DNA from: Rhodanobacter thiooxydans
Lineage (GTDB): Bacteria; Pseudomonadota; Gammaproteobacteria; Xanthomonadales; Rhodanobacteraceae
Direction of reading: 5' to 3'
Assembly: GCF_021545845.1 (NCBI RefSeq)
Contig: NZ_CP088923.1
Location: forward strand, 1,302,001 to 1,366,000
Length of the DNA: 64,000 nt
Shown: positions 45,702-53,974 of the stretch, piece after piece
How positions within the stretch are numbered: the first letter of the stretch is position 1
How the letters are laid out: each line of letters opens with the position of its first letter
Notes under the pieces: model-generated
The model's input: only the letters and a program-made list of their open reading frames with translations
Database searches by the model: none
Told to the model about the DNA's origin: nothing
Program-made: the position numbers and the translations under genes

Positions 45702-45829
45702 GGTGTGTCTCCTCGGTAGGTAGATCAGGAAACGCGGCCGGCCCGGGCACGTTGACCGGGCCGGCCAGGCTTGCAACCTTTCTGCCGCCGGCTGCATCCC
45801 AGTCGGGTCGTCCATCCAAGGAGAAACCC

Positions 45830-46606
45830 ATGCGCCGTCTTCTCACCGCCGCCCTGCTGCTGTCCCCGCTGGCCGCTTTCGCTGCCACCCCGTGCAAGTA
45901 CGAGGCGGCGCGCAACCTGCAGCTCGACCTGGCCGGCGTGCGCAGCGTGCAGGTCGACGTGCACAGCCACGACCTGCACCTGACCGGCAGCGCCGACGCC
46001 AAGGGTCTGAGCGTTCGCGGCCGCGCCTGCGCCTCCGAACAGACGGCGCTGGACAAGCTGCAGATCGCCCAGCACCGCGAGGGCGACCAGCTGCTGATCG
46101 ACATCGGCAACAGCGGCGGCTTCAACTTCAGCCTGTTCGGCGGCAGCTCCTACGCGAGTCTGGAAGCCACCGTGCAGATGCCGGCGAACCTGCCGGTCAC
46201 CGTGCGGGTGGGTTCCGGCGATGCCGACGTCAGCGGCGTGCAGCAGTTGCAGGCGAGCGTGGGGTCGGGCGACCTGCACGTAGCCCAGGTGGCTGGCAAG
46301 TTCGCCAGCAGCGTCGGCTCGGGCGACGTCGACGCCAGCGACGTCGGCAGCCTGGAGCTGGGTTCGGTAGGCTCGGGCGACTTCAAGGCCGACGGCATCA
46401 AGGGCGACGCCCGCATCGGCAGCATCGGCTCGGGCGACGTCACGCTGCGCAACGTCGGCGGCAGCGTGCATGCCGACACGCTGGGCTCCGGCGACCTGAG
46501 CGTGAACGGCGTCGGCGGCGACCTCAGCCTCGGCGCCAAGGGCAGTGGCGACATCAACCACTCGGGCGTGAAGGGCAAGGTCAGCGTGCCGCATGACGGC
46601 GGTTGA
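45830..46606 (+). CDS. Exported GSGD-repeat beta protein (DUF4097-like)
   Basis: 258-residue protein with a signal peptide (LLTAALLLSPLAAFA). After a beta domain, about residues 130-250 hold eight GSGD motifs spaced 16-20 residues apart (for example VGSGDADVSGV, VGSGDLHVAQV, IGSGDVTLRNV), which predicts a right-handed beta solenoid as in DUF4097/GSGD proteins. AAGGAGA lies just upstream of the ATG. Function unknown; possibly a secreted or surface structural protein. Confidence 0.75.
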   Translation: MRRLLTAALLLSPLAAFAATPCKYEAARNLQLDLAGVRSVQVDVHSHDLHLTGSADAKGLSVRGRACASEQTALDKLQIAQHREGDQLLIDIGNSGGFNFSLFGGSSYASLEATVQMPANLPVTVRVGSGDADVSGVQQLQASVGSGDLHVAQVAGKFASSVGSGDVDASDVGSLELGSVGSGDFKADGIKGDARIGSIGSGDVTLRNVGGSVHADTLGSGDLSVNGVGGDLSLGAKGSGDINHSGVKGKVSVPHDGG

Positions 46607-46611
46607 GGGCC

Positions 46612-46670
46612 GGGAATCGGGAATCGGGAATCGGGAATCGGGAATCGGTAGGAGCCCGCTCGCGGGCGAT
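46612..46670. repeat. GGGAATC heptamer array with a palindromic arm
   Basis: Five perfect copies of GGGAATC at 46612-46646, followed by TAGGAGCCCGCTCGCGGGCG (46649-46668), the same palindromic arm found at 56807 and 56909. It lies just before the stop side of the permease gene. Half of the composite seen complete at 56807-56934. Confidence 0.85.
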
Positions 46671-46700
46671 ACTCCTGCTTTTGCGTATCCCGAATCCCCG

Positions 46701-47819
46701 CTACCCGCACCAGCGCCAAGCCAGGTACACCAGCGGCGCGCACACCAGCAGGAATGGGACCGACACCAGGTGCAGCCGCCGCAGGCTGTGCGGCTGCTTC
46801 GCCAGGCGCAGCGCGATCAGGTTCGCCAGCGAGCCGATCGCCACGCCGAAGCCGCCCACGTTCACCGCCACCGCCAGCGCGGTCGCGTCGGGCGTGCGTT
46901 CCAGCAGCAGCACCGTCGCCGGCACGTTGCTGATCAGCTGCGAGGCGACGATGCCGCCGGCGTACAGGGTCAGCGGCTGGCTGAAATCGAGCCGGCCCAG
47001 CATCCGCTGCACTAGCGGTAGCTCGGCAAAGTGGCCGAGGCCCAGGAAGATTGCGGCGAAGGTGAGCAACAGCAGCCAGTCGATGCGTGCCAGGCTTGGT
47101 CGCGCCAACAGGGCGAACAATGCCAGCAGCAGCGTGGCGCCCAGCGGTGCATGACCGTATTCCATCAGCAGCACCATGCCCACCAGCGCCGCCATCGACC
47201 ACGCGCCGAGCCGTGCGGACACTATCCGGCCATCGATCCGCTCCGGCGCCAGGGCCACCCGCTCGCGCGGCAGCCACAGCAGCGTGAACGCCGCTACCAG
47301 CACCAGCATGACTGTGGCCGCCGGCAGCATCGCCGCGGCGAAATGCAGGAAAGGCAAGCGCGAGTGCCGCCACAGCAGCAGGTTCTGCGGGTTGCCGATC
47401 GGGCTCAGGGTGGAGCCCGCGTTCACCGCCAGCGCTTCCAGCACCACCATGCGCAACACCGGCAGGTTCGAGATGGCGCCGATCGCCAGGGTCAGCGGTA
47501 CGATCAGGAACAGGCTCACGTCGTTGGTCAGCACCATCGACAGCAGCGCCGTGGCGGCCACCAGCAACAAGCCCAGGCTGCGCAGCGAATGTGCGCGCGC
47601 CGCCACGGCCGCCGCCGCATGCTGCACCAGCCCGCTGTCGCGGATGCCCTGGATCGTGATCAGCAGGCCCGCCAGGCCGGCCAGCGTCGGCAACTGCAGC
47701 CAGCGCCGGTAGTTTGCCAGCGGCTGCGGATCGAGCAGGGCCAGCGCGAGCGCCAACGCCGCGAACAGCCACAGCAGCCATTCCTCCCTGAGGCGCTGTC
47801 GCAGGCGGTTCGCTGTCAT
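46701..47819 (-). CDS. SLC13/ArsB-like permease
   Basis: 372-residue polytopic protein of the ion-transporter superfamily, with about ten hydrophobic helices. Two halves each carry a re-entrant-like motif: MVLTNDVSLFLIVPLTLAIG with NAGSTLSPIGNPQNLLLW in the first, and ASQLISNVPATVLLLE in the second, typical of YbiR/CitM/ArsB relatives. Substrate (anion or sodium-coupled acid) is unknown. It is convergent with the GSGD gene across the heptamer repeat. Confidence 0.82.
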   Translation of the reverse strand: MTANRLRQRLREEWLLWLFAALALALALLDPQPLANYRRWLQLPTLAGLAGLLITIQGIRDSGLVQHAAAAVAARAHSLRSLGLLLVAATALLSMVLTNDVSLFLIVPLTLAIGAISNLPVLRMVVLEALAVNAGSTLSPIGNPQNLLLWRHSRLPFLHFAAAMLPAATVMLVLVAAFTLLWLPRERVALAPERIDGRIVSARLGAWSMAALVGMVLLMEYGHAPLGATLLLALFALLARPSLARIDWLLLLTFAAIFLGLGHFAELPLVQRMLGRLDFSQPLTLYAGGIVASQLISNVPATVLLLERTPDATALAVAVNVGGFGVAIGSLANLIALRLAKQPHSLRRLHLVSVPFLLVCAPLVYLAWRWCG

Positions 47820-47875
47820 CGGGACGTCCGGAGGAGGGTGTCGCGCACTTTATCAGCCGGATCTCCGGCAACAGC

Positions 47876-50359
47876 TTAGCCTTCGCGCAACAGCCGCATC
47901 GGCGGCGTGCGGCTGACCTTGCGGGTACCGGCCAGGCCCAGCAGCATCACCACCAGTGCGGCGCCGACGGCGCCACCGAGCAGCGACCACAGCGTCGGCA
48001 CGAAGTGCTCGATGTGGAATACCGCCCGGCCCAGCCACAGCCCGGCGCCGGCGGCGCCAAGTGCGGCGGTGAGACCGGCGACCAGGCCCAGCAGGGCGAA
48101 CTCGCAGGCGGCGGCCACGCGCAGTTGCGCGCGCCGTGCGCCCAGCGTGCGCAGCAGCGCGGCTTCGTGGCGACGCTCGGCCGCGCTGGCGGCGAGTGCG
48201 GCGGCCAGCACCAGTGCGCCGGCGAGCAGGCTGAAGCCGAGGATCCAGCGCACCGCATTGCCCACGCGGTCGACGATTTCGCGCACGCGGCCGAGCAGCG
48301 AATCGACGTCGACCAGGCTGAGGTTGGCGTAGTCGCGCGACAGCTGCGCCAGCTCCGCGGTGTGACCGCGCGGCAGGTGGAAACTGGCCAGCCAGGTGTG
48401 CGGCAGGCCGCTGGCGTGGGCCGGGTCGAGCAGCAGGAAGAAGTTGACCCGGAACGAGCTCCAGTCGACCTTGCGGATGCTGCCGACTTTTGCCTCGATG
48501 CTGCCTTCGCCGACATCGAAGCGCATGGTGTCGCCGACCTTCAGCGCGAACGTGTCGCGCCACATGGTGTCGATCGACACCTCGGCGGCGGTCGGCCGCG
48601 CGCCGGGCCAGCGGCCGGCAACCACCTCGTTCGCCTGCGGCAGCGCGTCCGACCAGGACAGCCGAAGCTGGCGGTCGGCCCAGTCCTTCGCGCGTTCGTC
48701 GTCGAAATGCAGCCGGTCGATCGGCTGGCCGTTGATCGCGGTGAGCTTGCCCACTGCCAGCGGCAGCATGTTGAGTTGGTTGCCGCCGACAGCCGCCAGC
48801 GCCTGTGTGAAGCCGTCACGCTGGTCGTCCTGCAGGTTCAGCGCGAACCAGTTCGGCGTGTCCGCCGGCAGTTCCTGGCGCCAGCCCTGCAGCAATGCCG
48901 GCGCCACCGCCGCCAGCAACATCAGCGCGCACAGGCCCAGGCTGAGCGCGGTGGCCTGGATCACGCTCAGCGCCGGCCGCCGCGCCAGCGCGGCGAGGCC
49001 CAGCCGCAGCGCGGGGTGGGCGCCCGGCGCGATGCGCCTGGCCAGCCACAGCAGTGCGCCGGCCAGCAGCGCCGCAATCAACGCCACGCCGAGCAGGCTG
49101 GCGGCGAGGATGCCGGCCAGGGTGAGTGAACTGCTCTGGCTCCAGATCAGGCCCAGCGCCACCAGCGCCGGGACCAGGTACAGCGCATCGAAGCGACGGA
49201 CCCGTCGCTGCATACTCTGGCGGAACACCGACACCGGTGGCACTTCGGCCAGCCGCGCCAGCGGCGGCAGCGCAAAGCCGACCAGCACCGCCATGCCCAT
49301 CGCGGCAGCGGCGAACGACGGCGCCAGCGGCAGCACCGTCGGCACGTTGCCGAACAGCTGGCTGGCCAGCAGCCAGGCCAGCTGCGACAGGCCCAGCGCG
49401 AGCAGTACGCCGAGTGCTGTCGCCGGCACGGCGAGCGCGCCCAGCGTGCCCAGCAACAGGCCGAGCACGCGCCGGCGCGGCGTGCCCAGCGCACGCAGCA
49501 GCGCCACTTCGGTGGTCTTGCGTCGCGCGTAGCGCTGTGCGGACAGCGCGATCGCGATGCCGGCCAGCAGGGCCGACAGCAGGGCGGTGAGGCGCAGGAA
49601 CGCACCGGCGCGGTCGAACGAGCTGCGCATGCGTTCCTGGGTCTGTTCCGGGGTGATCAGCTCGGCGCCTTGCGGCAGCGTGGTCGCCTGCGCCCAGTCG
49701 TGCCAGGCCTGCACCGCGGCCGGCGCACCGGCCAGCAATAGGCGGTGGCGGGCGCGGCTGCCGGTGCCGAGCAGGCCGGCCTGTTCGGCATCGGCCAGGC
49801 TCATCAGCGCACGCGGCGCCAGCGCCAGCAGCTCGCCGCCGTCGGGCTGGCGCAGCAGCTCGGCGGCGATGGTCAGCTCGCGGCCGCCGAGTTGCAGCGG
49901 CTGGCCGACCTTCAGGTCCAGCGCCACCAGCGCACGATGGTCGAGGTAGACCTCGCCCGCGGCCGGGGGGCGGCCGTTGCGCGGGCCGCCGGTGGCATCG
50001 CGCAGTTCCAGCTTGCCGCGCAGCGGATAGTGCGCATCGACGGCCTGCACGTCGAGCAGCTGGGTCTGCTCATGGGCGAACGCCACGCTGGGAAAGCTGG
50101 CGGCGCGGGCGAGTTGCAGGCCGTCGCGTCGGGCGCGGTCGGCGAACGTGTCAGGCAGGAGCTGCGGCGAGGACACGCCGACGTCGCCGCCGATCAGCTC
50201 GGCGGCGCTGGCCAGCATGCCGCGCTCGATCCGCGCCGCCAGCGTGGCGACCACGCCCAACGCCAGCACCGCCAGCACCAGCGAGGCGGCCAGCGTGCGC
50301 AGTTCCGGCAGGTGCCACTCGCGGCGCAGGCTGCGCAGGGACAGGCGAACCAGGTTCAT
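47876..50359 (-). CDS. FtsX-like ABC transporter permease (YbbP type)
   Basis: 827-residue inner-membrane protein with an N-terminal anchor (LRTLAASLVLAVLALGVVAT), a large periplasmic region, and two FtsX modules, each of three or four helices: FLRLTALLSALLAGIAIALS with RRKTTEVALLRALGTPRRRV, and WILGFSLLAGALVLAAALAA with RRHEAALLRTLGARRAQLRV. Such MacB-class machines work across the envelope without transporting through the membrane. It is translated after ybbA, separated by 163 bases of repeat. Confidence 0.92.
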   Translation of the reverse strand: MNLVRLSLRSLRREWHLPELRTLAASLVLAVLALGVVATLAARIERGMLASAAELIGGDVGVSSPQLLPDTFADRARRDGLQLARAASFPSVAFAHEQTQLLDVQAVDAHYPLRGKLELRDATGGPRNGRPPAAGEVYLDHRALVALDLKVGQPLQLGGRELTIAAELLRQPDGGELLALAPRALMSLADAEQAGLLGTGSRARHRLLLAGAPAAVQAWHDWAQATTLPQGAELITPEQTQERMRSSFDRAGAFLRLTALLSALLAGIAIALSAQRYARRKTTEVALLRALGTPRRRVLGLLLGTLGALAVPATALGVLLALGLSQLAWLLASQLFGNVPTVLPLAPSFAAAAMGMAVLVGFALPPLARLAEVPPVSVFRQSMQRRVRRFDALYLVPALVALGLIWSQSSSLTLAGILAASLLGVALIAALLAGALLWLARRIAPGAHPALRLGLAALARRPALSVIQATALSLGLCALMLLAAVAPALLQGWRQELPADTPNWFALNLQDDQRDGFTQALAAVGGNQLNMLPLAVGKLTAINGQPIDRLHFDDERAKDWADRQLRLSWSDALPQANEVVAGRWPGARPTAAEVSIDTMWRDTFALKVGDTMRFDVGEGSIEAKVGSIRKVDWSSFRVNFFLLLDPAHASGLPHTWLASFHLPRGHTAELAQLSRDYANLSLVDVDSLLGRVREIVDRVGNAVRWILGFSLLAGALVLAAALAASAAERRHEAALLRTLGARRAQLRVAAACEFALLGLVAGLTAALGAAGAGLWLGRAVFHIEHFVPTLWSLLGGAVGAALVVMLLGLAGTRKVSRTPPMRLLREG

Positions 50360-50522
50360 CGCTTTGCTCCTCCCCCTGCGCAGCAGGGGGAGGCCGGGAG
50401 GGGGTAGCTCGGGCTGGCGGGCAGATCAAGAGCATCCCACCCCAGCCCTCCCCTGCGACCGAAGGAAGTCCCTTTGGGGCAAGCAGGGGAAGGAGCAGGG
50501 GCGGTGCGTGGAGCGGGGGTGT
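50360..50522. repeat. Palindromic repeat between ybbA and ybbP
   Basis: 163 bases with CTCCCCCTGC/GCAGGGGGAG (50368-50390 region) and a second CTCCCCTGC/GCAGGGGAAGGAG pair downstream. No gene seen. Related in style to the valS insertion. Confidence 0.6.
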
Positions 50523-51221
50523 TCATGCGGGATCCCCGGACGTGGCCAGCACGCGGCCCTCTTCCAGTTCGATCCGGCGGTCGCAGCGCGCGGCCAGGGG
50601 CGCGTCGTGGGTGACCAGCACCAGGGTGGTGCGGTGTTCGCGGTTCAGCGCGAACAGCAGGTCGCTGACGTGGTGACCAGTGCGCTGGTCGAGGTTGCCG
50701 GTGGGCTCGTCGGCGAACAGCACGCGCGGGCCGTGCACGAACGCGCGGGCGATCGCCACGCGCTGCTGCTCGCCGCCGGACAGCTGGGCCGGGTAATGCC
50801 GCCGCCGCGCGCCCAGCCCCACCGCGTCGAGCGCGTCGCGCGCTCGCGATCGCGCCGCGCTGCTGCCTTCCAGTTCCAGCGGCAGCATCACGTTCTCCTC
50901 GGCGGTGAGCGCGGGCAGCAGGTGGAACGACTGGAACACGAAGCCGACCAGCCGCCGGCGCAGGTCGGCGCGGGCCTCCTCGTCCAGCTGCTGCAGCGCA
51001 TGGCCGTCCAGCGCGATGTGGCCGCTGTCGGGCGTGTCCAGCCCGGCCAGCAAGCCGAGCAGGGTGGTCTTGCCGGAACCGGAGGCGCCGACGATGGCGA
51101 AGCTCTCGCCCGGCTGCACCTGCAGGCTGACCTGGCTGAGGATCTCCAGTCTCCCCTCGGGGCCGTTGACCGACTTGCTAACATCGCAAGCTTCAAGAAG
51201 AGGCCGGGAAGAATCGCTCAT
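50523..51221 (-). CDS. ybbA: ABC transporter ATPase (YbbA type)
   Basis: 232-residue MacB-class ATPase that drives the FtsX-like permease encoded downstream. Seen: Walker [19 protein letters not shown] loop [18 protein letters not shown], signature [18 protein letters not shown], Walker [13 protein letters not shown] and H loop [11 protein letters not shown]. The ATG shares its CATG with the tesA start on the other strand. The same pair lies beside tesA in E. coli. Confidence 0.94.
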   Translation of the reverse strand: MSDSSRPLLEACDVSKSVNGPEGRLEILSQVSLQVQPGESFAIVGASGSGKTTLLGLLAGLDTPDSGHIALDGHALQQLDEEARADLRRRLVGFVFQSFHLLPALTAEENVMLPLELEGSSAARSRARDALDAVGLGARRRHYPAQLSGGEQQRVAIARAFVHGPRVLFADEPTGNLDQRTGHHVSDLLFALNREHRTTLVLVTHDAPLAARCDRRIELEEGRVLATSGDPA

Positions 51222-51831
51222 GCGCCGATGCCTGTGGTGGCTGGTTTTTCTGTGCGGCATCGGCAGCGCCCAGGCGGCGGCGCCGAAAACCGTGCTGGTG
51301 CTGGGTGATTCGTTGTCCGCCGCGCACAACATTCCGGTCGAGTCCGGCTGGGTGCAACTGCTGGATACGCGTCTGGGCCAGATGGTGCCGAAGTGGCGCG
51401 CGATCAATGCCAGCATCAGCGGCGAGACCTCGCTGAGTGGGCGCAACCGCCTGCCCGCACTGCTGGCGAAGTATCGGCCGACCGTGCTGGTGCTGGAACT
51501 GGGCGCCAACGACGGCCTGCGCGGCCTGCCGCTGCCGGCGCTGCGCGACAACCTCGACGCGATGATCCGTACCGCGCAGCAGGCGAAGGTGCGCGTGCTG
51601 CTGGTCGGCATCGAGCTGCCGGTGAACTACGGCCCGCGCTACCGCGACGGGTTGCGCGCGGTCTATGCGGAACTGGCGCGCAGCCGGCAGGTGGCGCTGG
51701 TGCCGTTCCTGCTCGAAGGCGTCGCGCTCGACCTCGCGTTGATGCAGGCCGATGGCCTGCATCCGGTGGCTGCCGCCGAGCCGCGGGTGCTGCAGACGGT
51801 ATGGACGGCGCTGCGGCCGCTGCTGCACTGA
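51220..51831 (+). CDS. tesA: Periplasmic thioesterase/protease/lysophospholipase TesA
   Basis: 203-residue SGNH hydrolase. Signal peptide LWWLVFLCGIGSAQA with cleavage before APK. Block I is VLGDSLSAAHN with Ser31; block III GANDG; block V LMQADGLHPVAAAEPR with Asp and His. TesA cleaves acyl-CoAs and lysophospholipids in the periplasm. Start codon overlaps that of ybbA. Confidence 0.95.
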   Translation: MRRCLWWLVFLCGIGSAQAAAPKTVLVLGDSLSAAHNIPVESGWVQLLDTRLGQMVPKWRAINASISGETSLSGRNRLPALLAKYRPTVLVLELGANDGLRGLPLPALRDNLDAMIRTAQQAKVRVLLVGIELPVNYGPRYRDGLRAVYAELARSRQVALVPFLLEGVALDLALMQADGLHPVAAAEPRVLQTVWTALRPLLH

Positions 51832-51897
51832 AACCGAACCGGGTCTGAACCACCGTGCCACGCTTTCACGCAGCCGTCACTTGCGCGCCGGTTATCT

Positions 51898-51913
51898 CTT
51901 CACATATGTGAAG
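51898..51913. promoter_or_regulatory. Perfect 16-bp palindrome upstream of the response regulator
   Basis: CTTCACATATGTGAAG (51898-51913) is a perfect palindrome 18 bases before the ATG of the OmpR-type regulator, overlapping where its promoter or leader would lie. Length and position suggest an operator for a dimeric regulator, perhaps the gene's own product. Confidence 0.55.
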
Positions 51914-51930
51914 CCATGGAGGTATGGACG

Positions 51931-52662
51931 ATGACCGTACATGACGAACAGGCGGGCTTGATCCTGCTGGTCGAGGACAACCGCCAGATTGCCGAGATGG
52001 TCGGCGAATTCCTGGAGCGGCGTGGCTATTCGGTGGACTACGCCGCTGACGGCGTGAGCGGGTTGCACCTGGCAGTGTCCAACAGCTATGACGTGCTGGT
52101 GCTGGACCTGATGCTGCCGGGCCTGGATGGATTGGAGGTCTGCCGCAAGCTGCGCCGGGAAGCCAAGAAGGCCACCCCGGTGCTGATGCTGACCGCCCGC
52201 GACACGCTGGAGGACAAGCTGGCCGGGCTCGAGGCTGGCGCCGACGATTACCTGGTGAAGCCGTTCGAGGTGCGCGAGCTGGAGGCGCGGCTGCGCGCGC
52301 TGATTCGCCGCGACCGCCGCCAGGTGTCCACCGAGGTGCTCAGCGTCGGCGACATGACCCTGGACACCGCCACGCTGCGGCTGACCCGCGACGGCCAGGA
52401 ACTGACCGTATCGCCGATCGGCCTGAAGCTGCTGGCGATCCTCATGCGCGAGTCGCCGCGGGTGGTCAGCCGGCGCGACATCGAACGCGAGATCTGGGGT
52501 GATACGCTGCCCGATTCCGATACCCTGCGCTCGCACCTTTACAACCTGCGCCGGGTCATCGACAAACCTTTCGCGCGACCGCTGCTACACACCATCCACT
52601 CCGCGGGCTACCGCCTGGCGGATCTCGAATCGGAAGTGGCTTCTTCGCCCCAGACGGCCTGA
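51931..52662 (+). CDS. OmpR/PhoB-family response regulator
   Basis: 243-residue two-domain regulator. Receiver: ILLVEDNRQIAEMV, phosphoacceptor Asp in VLVLDLMLPGLDGLE, Thr in LMLTARDTLEDK and Lys in YLVKPFEVRELEA. Winged helix: LTVSPIGLKLLAILM, then VVSRRDIEREIWGD and HLYNLRRVIDKPF, then IHSAGYRL. ATG 51931 has GGAGGT seven bases upstream; ATG 51916 is in frame but has no such site. It is paired with the kinase gene 39 bases downstream. Confidence 0.93.
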   Translation: MTVHDEQAGLILLVEDNRQIAEMVGEFLERRGYSVDYAADGVSGLHLAVSNSYDVLVLDLMLPGLDGLEVCRKLRREAKKATPVLMLTARDTLEDKLAGLEAGADDYLVKPFEVRELEARLRALIRRDRRQVSTEVLSVGDMTLDTATLRLTRDGQELTVSPIGLKLLAILMRESPRVVSRRDIEREIWGDTLPDSDTLRSHLYNLRRVIDKPFARPLLHTIHSAGYRLADLESEVASSPQTA

Positions 52663-52701
52663 CATCAATCACCGTGCATCAGAGGTAGGCGCACGCAGGT
52701 A

Positions 52702-53724
52702 ATGGACAGCAGGGTCAACGCAGTCACGTCCCGTGTGGGCGCCTTCCGTCGGCACGTCGCGTGGGTGTTCACCCTGCAGTTCGTGATCGTGGTGGCGGTC
52801 TGCATGCTGGGCATCTACAACGTCGCGCACACCGCGGTGGTGATCACGGTGATCGTGCTCACCACCGCGCTCGCCTGGCTCGCCTTGCGGCACGAGTGGC
52901 GGCCGGTGCGCGTGCTGGCGCGGCTGGTGAATCGCTGGGACGGCGAGCTGCTGGATCCGGCATCGCTGCGCCTGGAGCAGTTGTCCACCCATGCCGACGC
53001 CGACGTGGCCTCGCTGGCGCGGGGCCTGCACGGCTTCGCCACGCGTCTGGCCAGCTACAACCAGCGCGAGCGCAACTTCACCCGCGATGCCAGCCACGAG
53101 CTGCGCAGCCCGCTCACCGTGATCAAGATGTCGGCTGACATGCTGGCCGAGGAGGACAGCCTCAGCGACTTCGGCGTGCGCTCGGTGCTCCGGATCAAGC
53201 GCGCCACCCGCGAGATGGAAGTGCTGGTGGATGCGCTGCTGATCCTGGCGCGCGAGACGGACAGCGCGGCCGACGACCAGTATTTCGTCGTCAACGATGC
53301 GCTGCGCAAGGAACTGGACTTCGCCCGCGAGCTGTTGGCCGGCCGGCCGATCGAGCTGCTGCTGGAGGAGCCCGCCCGCTTCGCGTTGCAGGGCTCGCCG
53401 CAGGCGCTCTCGGTGCTGTGCTGGCAGTTGATCCGCAATGCCTGCCAGCAGACCGAGCAGGGCAGCGTGGTGGTCAGCGTACTGCCCGGTGCAATCAGCG
53501 TGCGCAACCGGATCACCTCGCAGCTGCCCGGCAAGGGCTCCCCGGTACGCGCCCGCGGTGCCGACCGGCACGGTTTCGAGCTGGCCATTGCCCAGCGGAT
53601 CAGCGACCGCTTTGCGTGGCCGCTGGAACTGCAGACGGGTCAGGGCCAGGAAAACATCGCGCGCATCCGTTTCCCGCACCCGCTGCCGGCGCATGCGCCG
53701 GAGCAGAGTTTCATGGAGTCGTAG
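52702..53724 (+). CDS. Sensor histidine kinase with degenerate ATP-lid motifs
   Basis: 340-residue kinase with two closely spaced membrane helices (VFTLQFVIVVAVCMLGIY and VVITVIVLTTALAWLAL) and almost no periplasmic loop, then a HAMP-like linker. The H box is DASHELRSPLTVIKM and the N box LIRNACQQ, but the ATP-binding glycine boxes are poor: the G1 region reads ISVRNRI without DxGxG, and G2 reads HGFELAI with Glu in place of Gly. It may be a weak kinase or act mainly as phosphatase. Pairs with the upstream regulator. Confidence 0.88.
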   Translation: MDSRVNAVTSRVGAFRRHVAWVFTLQFVIVVAVCMLGIYNVAHTAVVITVIVLTTALAWLALRHEWRPVRVLARLVNRWDGELLDPASLRLEQLSTHADADVASLARGLHGFATRLASYNQRERNFTRDASHELRSPLTVIKMSADMLAEEDSLSDFGVRSVLRIKRATREMEVLVDALLILARETDSAADDQYFVVNDALRKELDFARELLAGRPIELLLEEPARFALQGSPQALSVLCWQLIRNACQQTEQGSVVVSVLPGAISVRNRITSQLPGKGSPVRARGADRHGFELAIAQRISDRFAWPLELQTGQGQENIARIRFPHPLPAHAPEQSFMES

Positions 53725-53738
53725 GCCTCAGCGCTTGC

Positions 53739-53767
53739 GAAGAAAACCACTTCCTGTGGTTTTCTTC
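53739..53767. terminator. Hairpin terminator after the kinase gene
   Basis: GAAGAAAACCAC (53739-53750), a 5-base loop, then GTGGTTTTCTTC (53756-53767). A/T-rich stem base on both sides, so it could end transcripts from either strand. Confidence 0.7.
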
Positions 53768-53771
53768 AGTC

Positions 53772-53833
53772 GCGAGTCCGGTACACGCCCGGACTCGCTC
53801 ACATGAAACAGTCACTTGCGTGACTGTTTCATG
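53772..53833. repeat. Two perfect hairpins in tandem
   Basis: GCGAGTCCGG/CCGGACTCGC (53772-53798) and CATGAAACAGTCAC/GTGACTGTTTCATG (53802-53833) follow the terminator with only a few bases between. Neither has a T-run, so they are structural repeats rather than classic terminators. Confidence 0.75.
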
Positions 53834-53843
53834 TCCGGCCAGC

Positions 53844-53915
53844 GGGCAACCGCTCCTGCGTTGCCTCAACTCGGGCATCGGGCAACTGCTCCTGCGTTGC
53901 CTCAACTCGGGCATC
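53844..53915. repeat. Tandem 36-bp repeat, also present at 15673
   Basis: Two adjacent 36-bp units (53844-53879 and 53880-53915) that begin GGGCAAC, contain GCTCCTGCGTTGCCTCAACT and end GGGCATC, differing at one base. A third copy lies inverted at 15673-15708. No spacers, so not CRISPR. Confidence 0.9.
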
Positions 53916-53974
53916 CATGCCCTCGCCATGCCCTCGCCGTGGCCGGCCTGAGAGGTTGAAAAAATCACGACCTC

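Noticed and set aside
53844..53915. Tandem 36-bp repeat considered as CRISPR
   Set aside because: Repeat length fits, but there is no spacer between copies and only two units.
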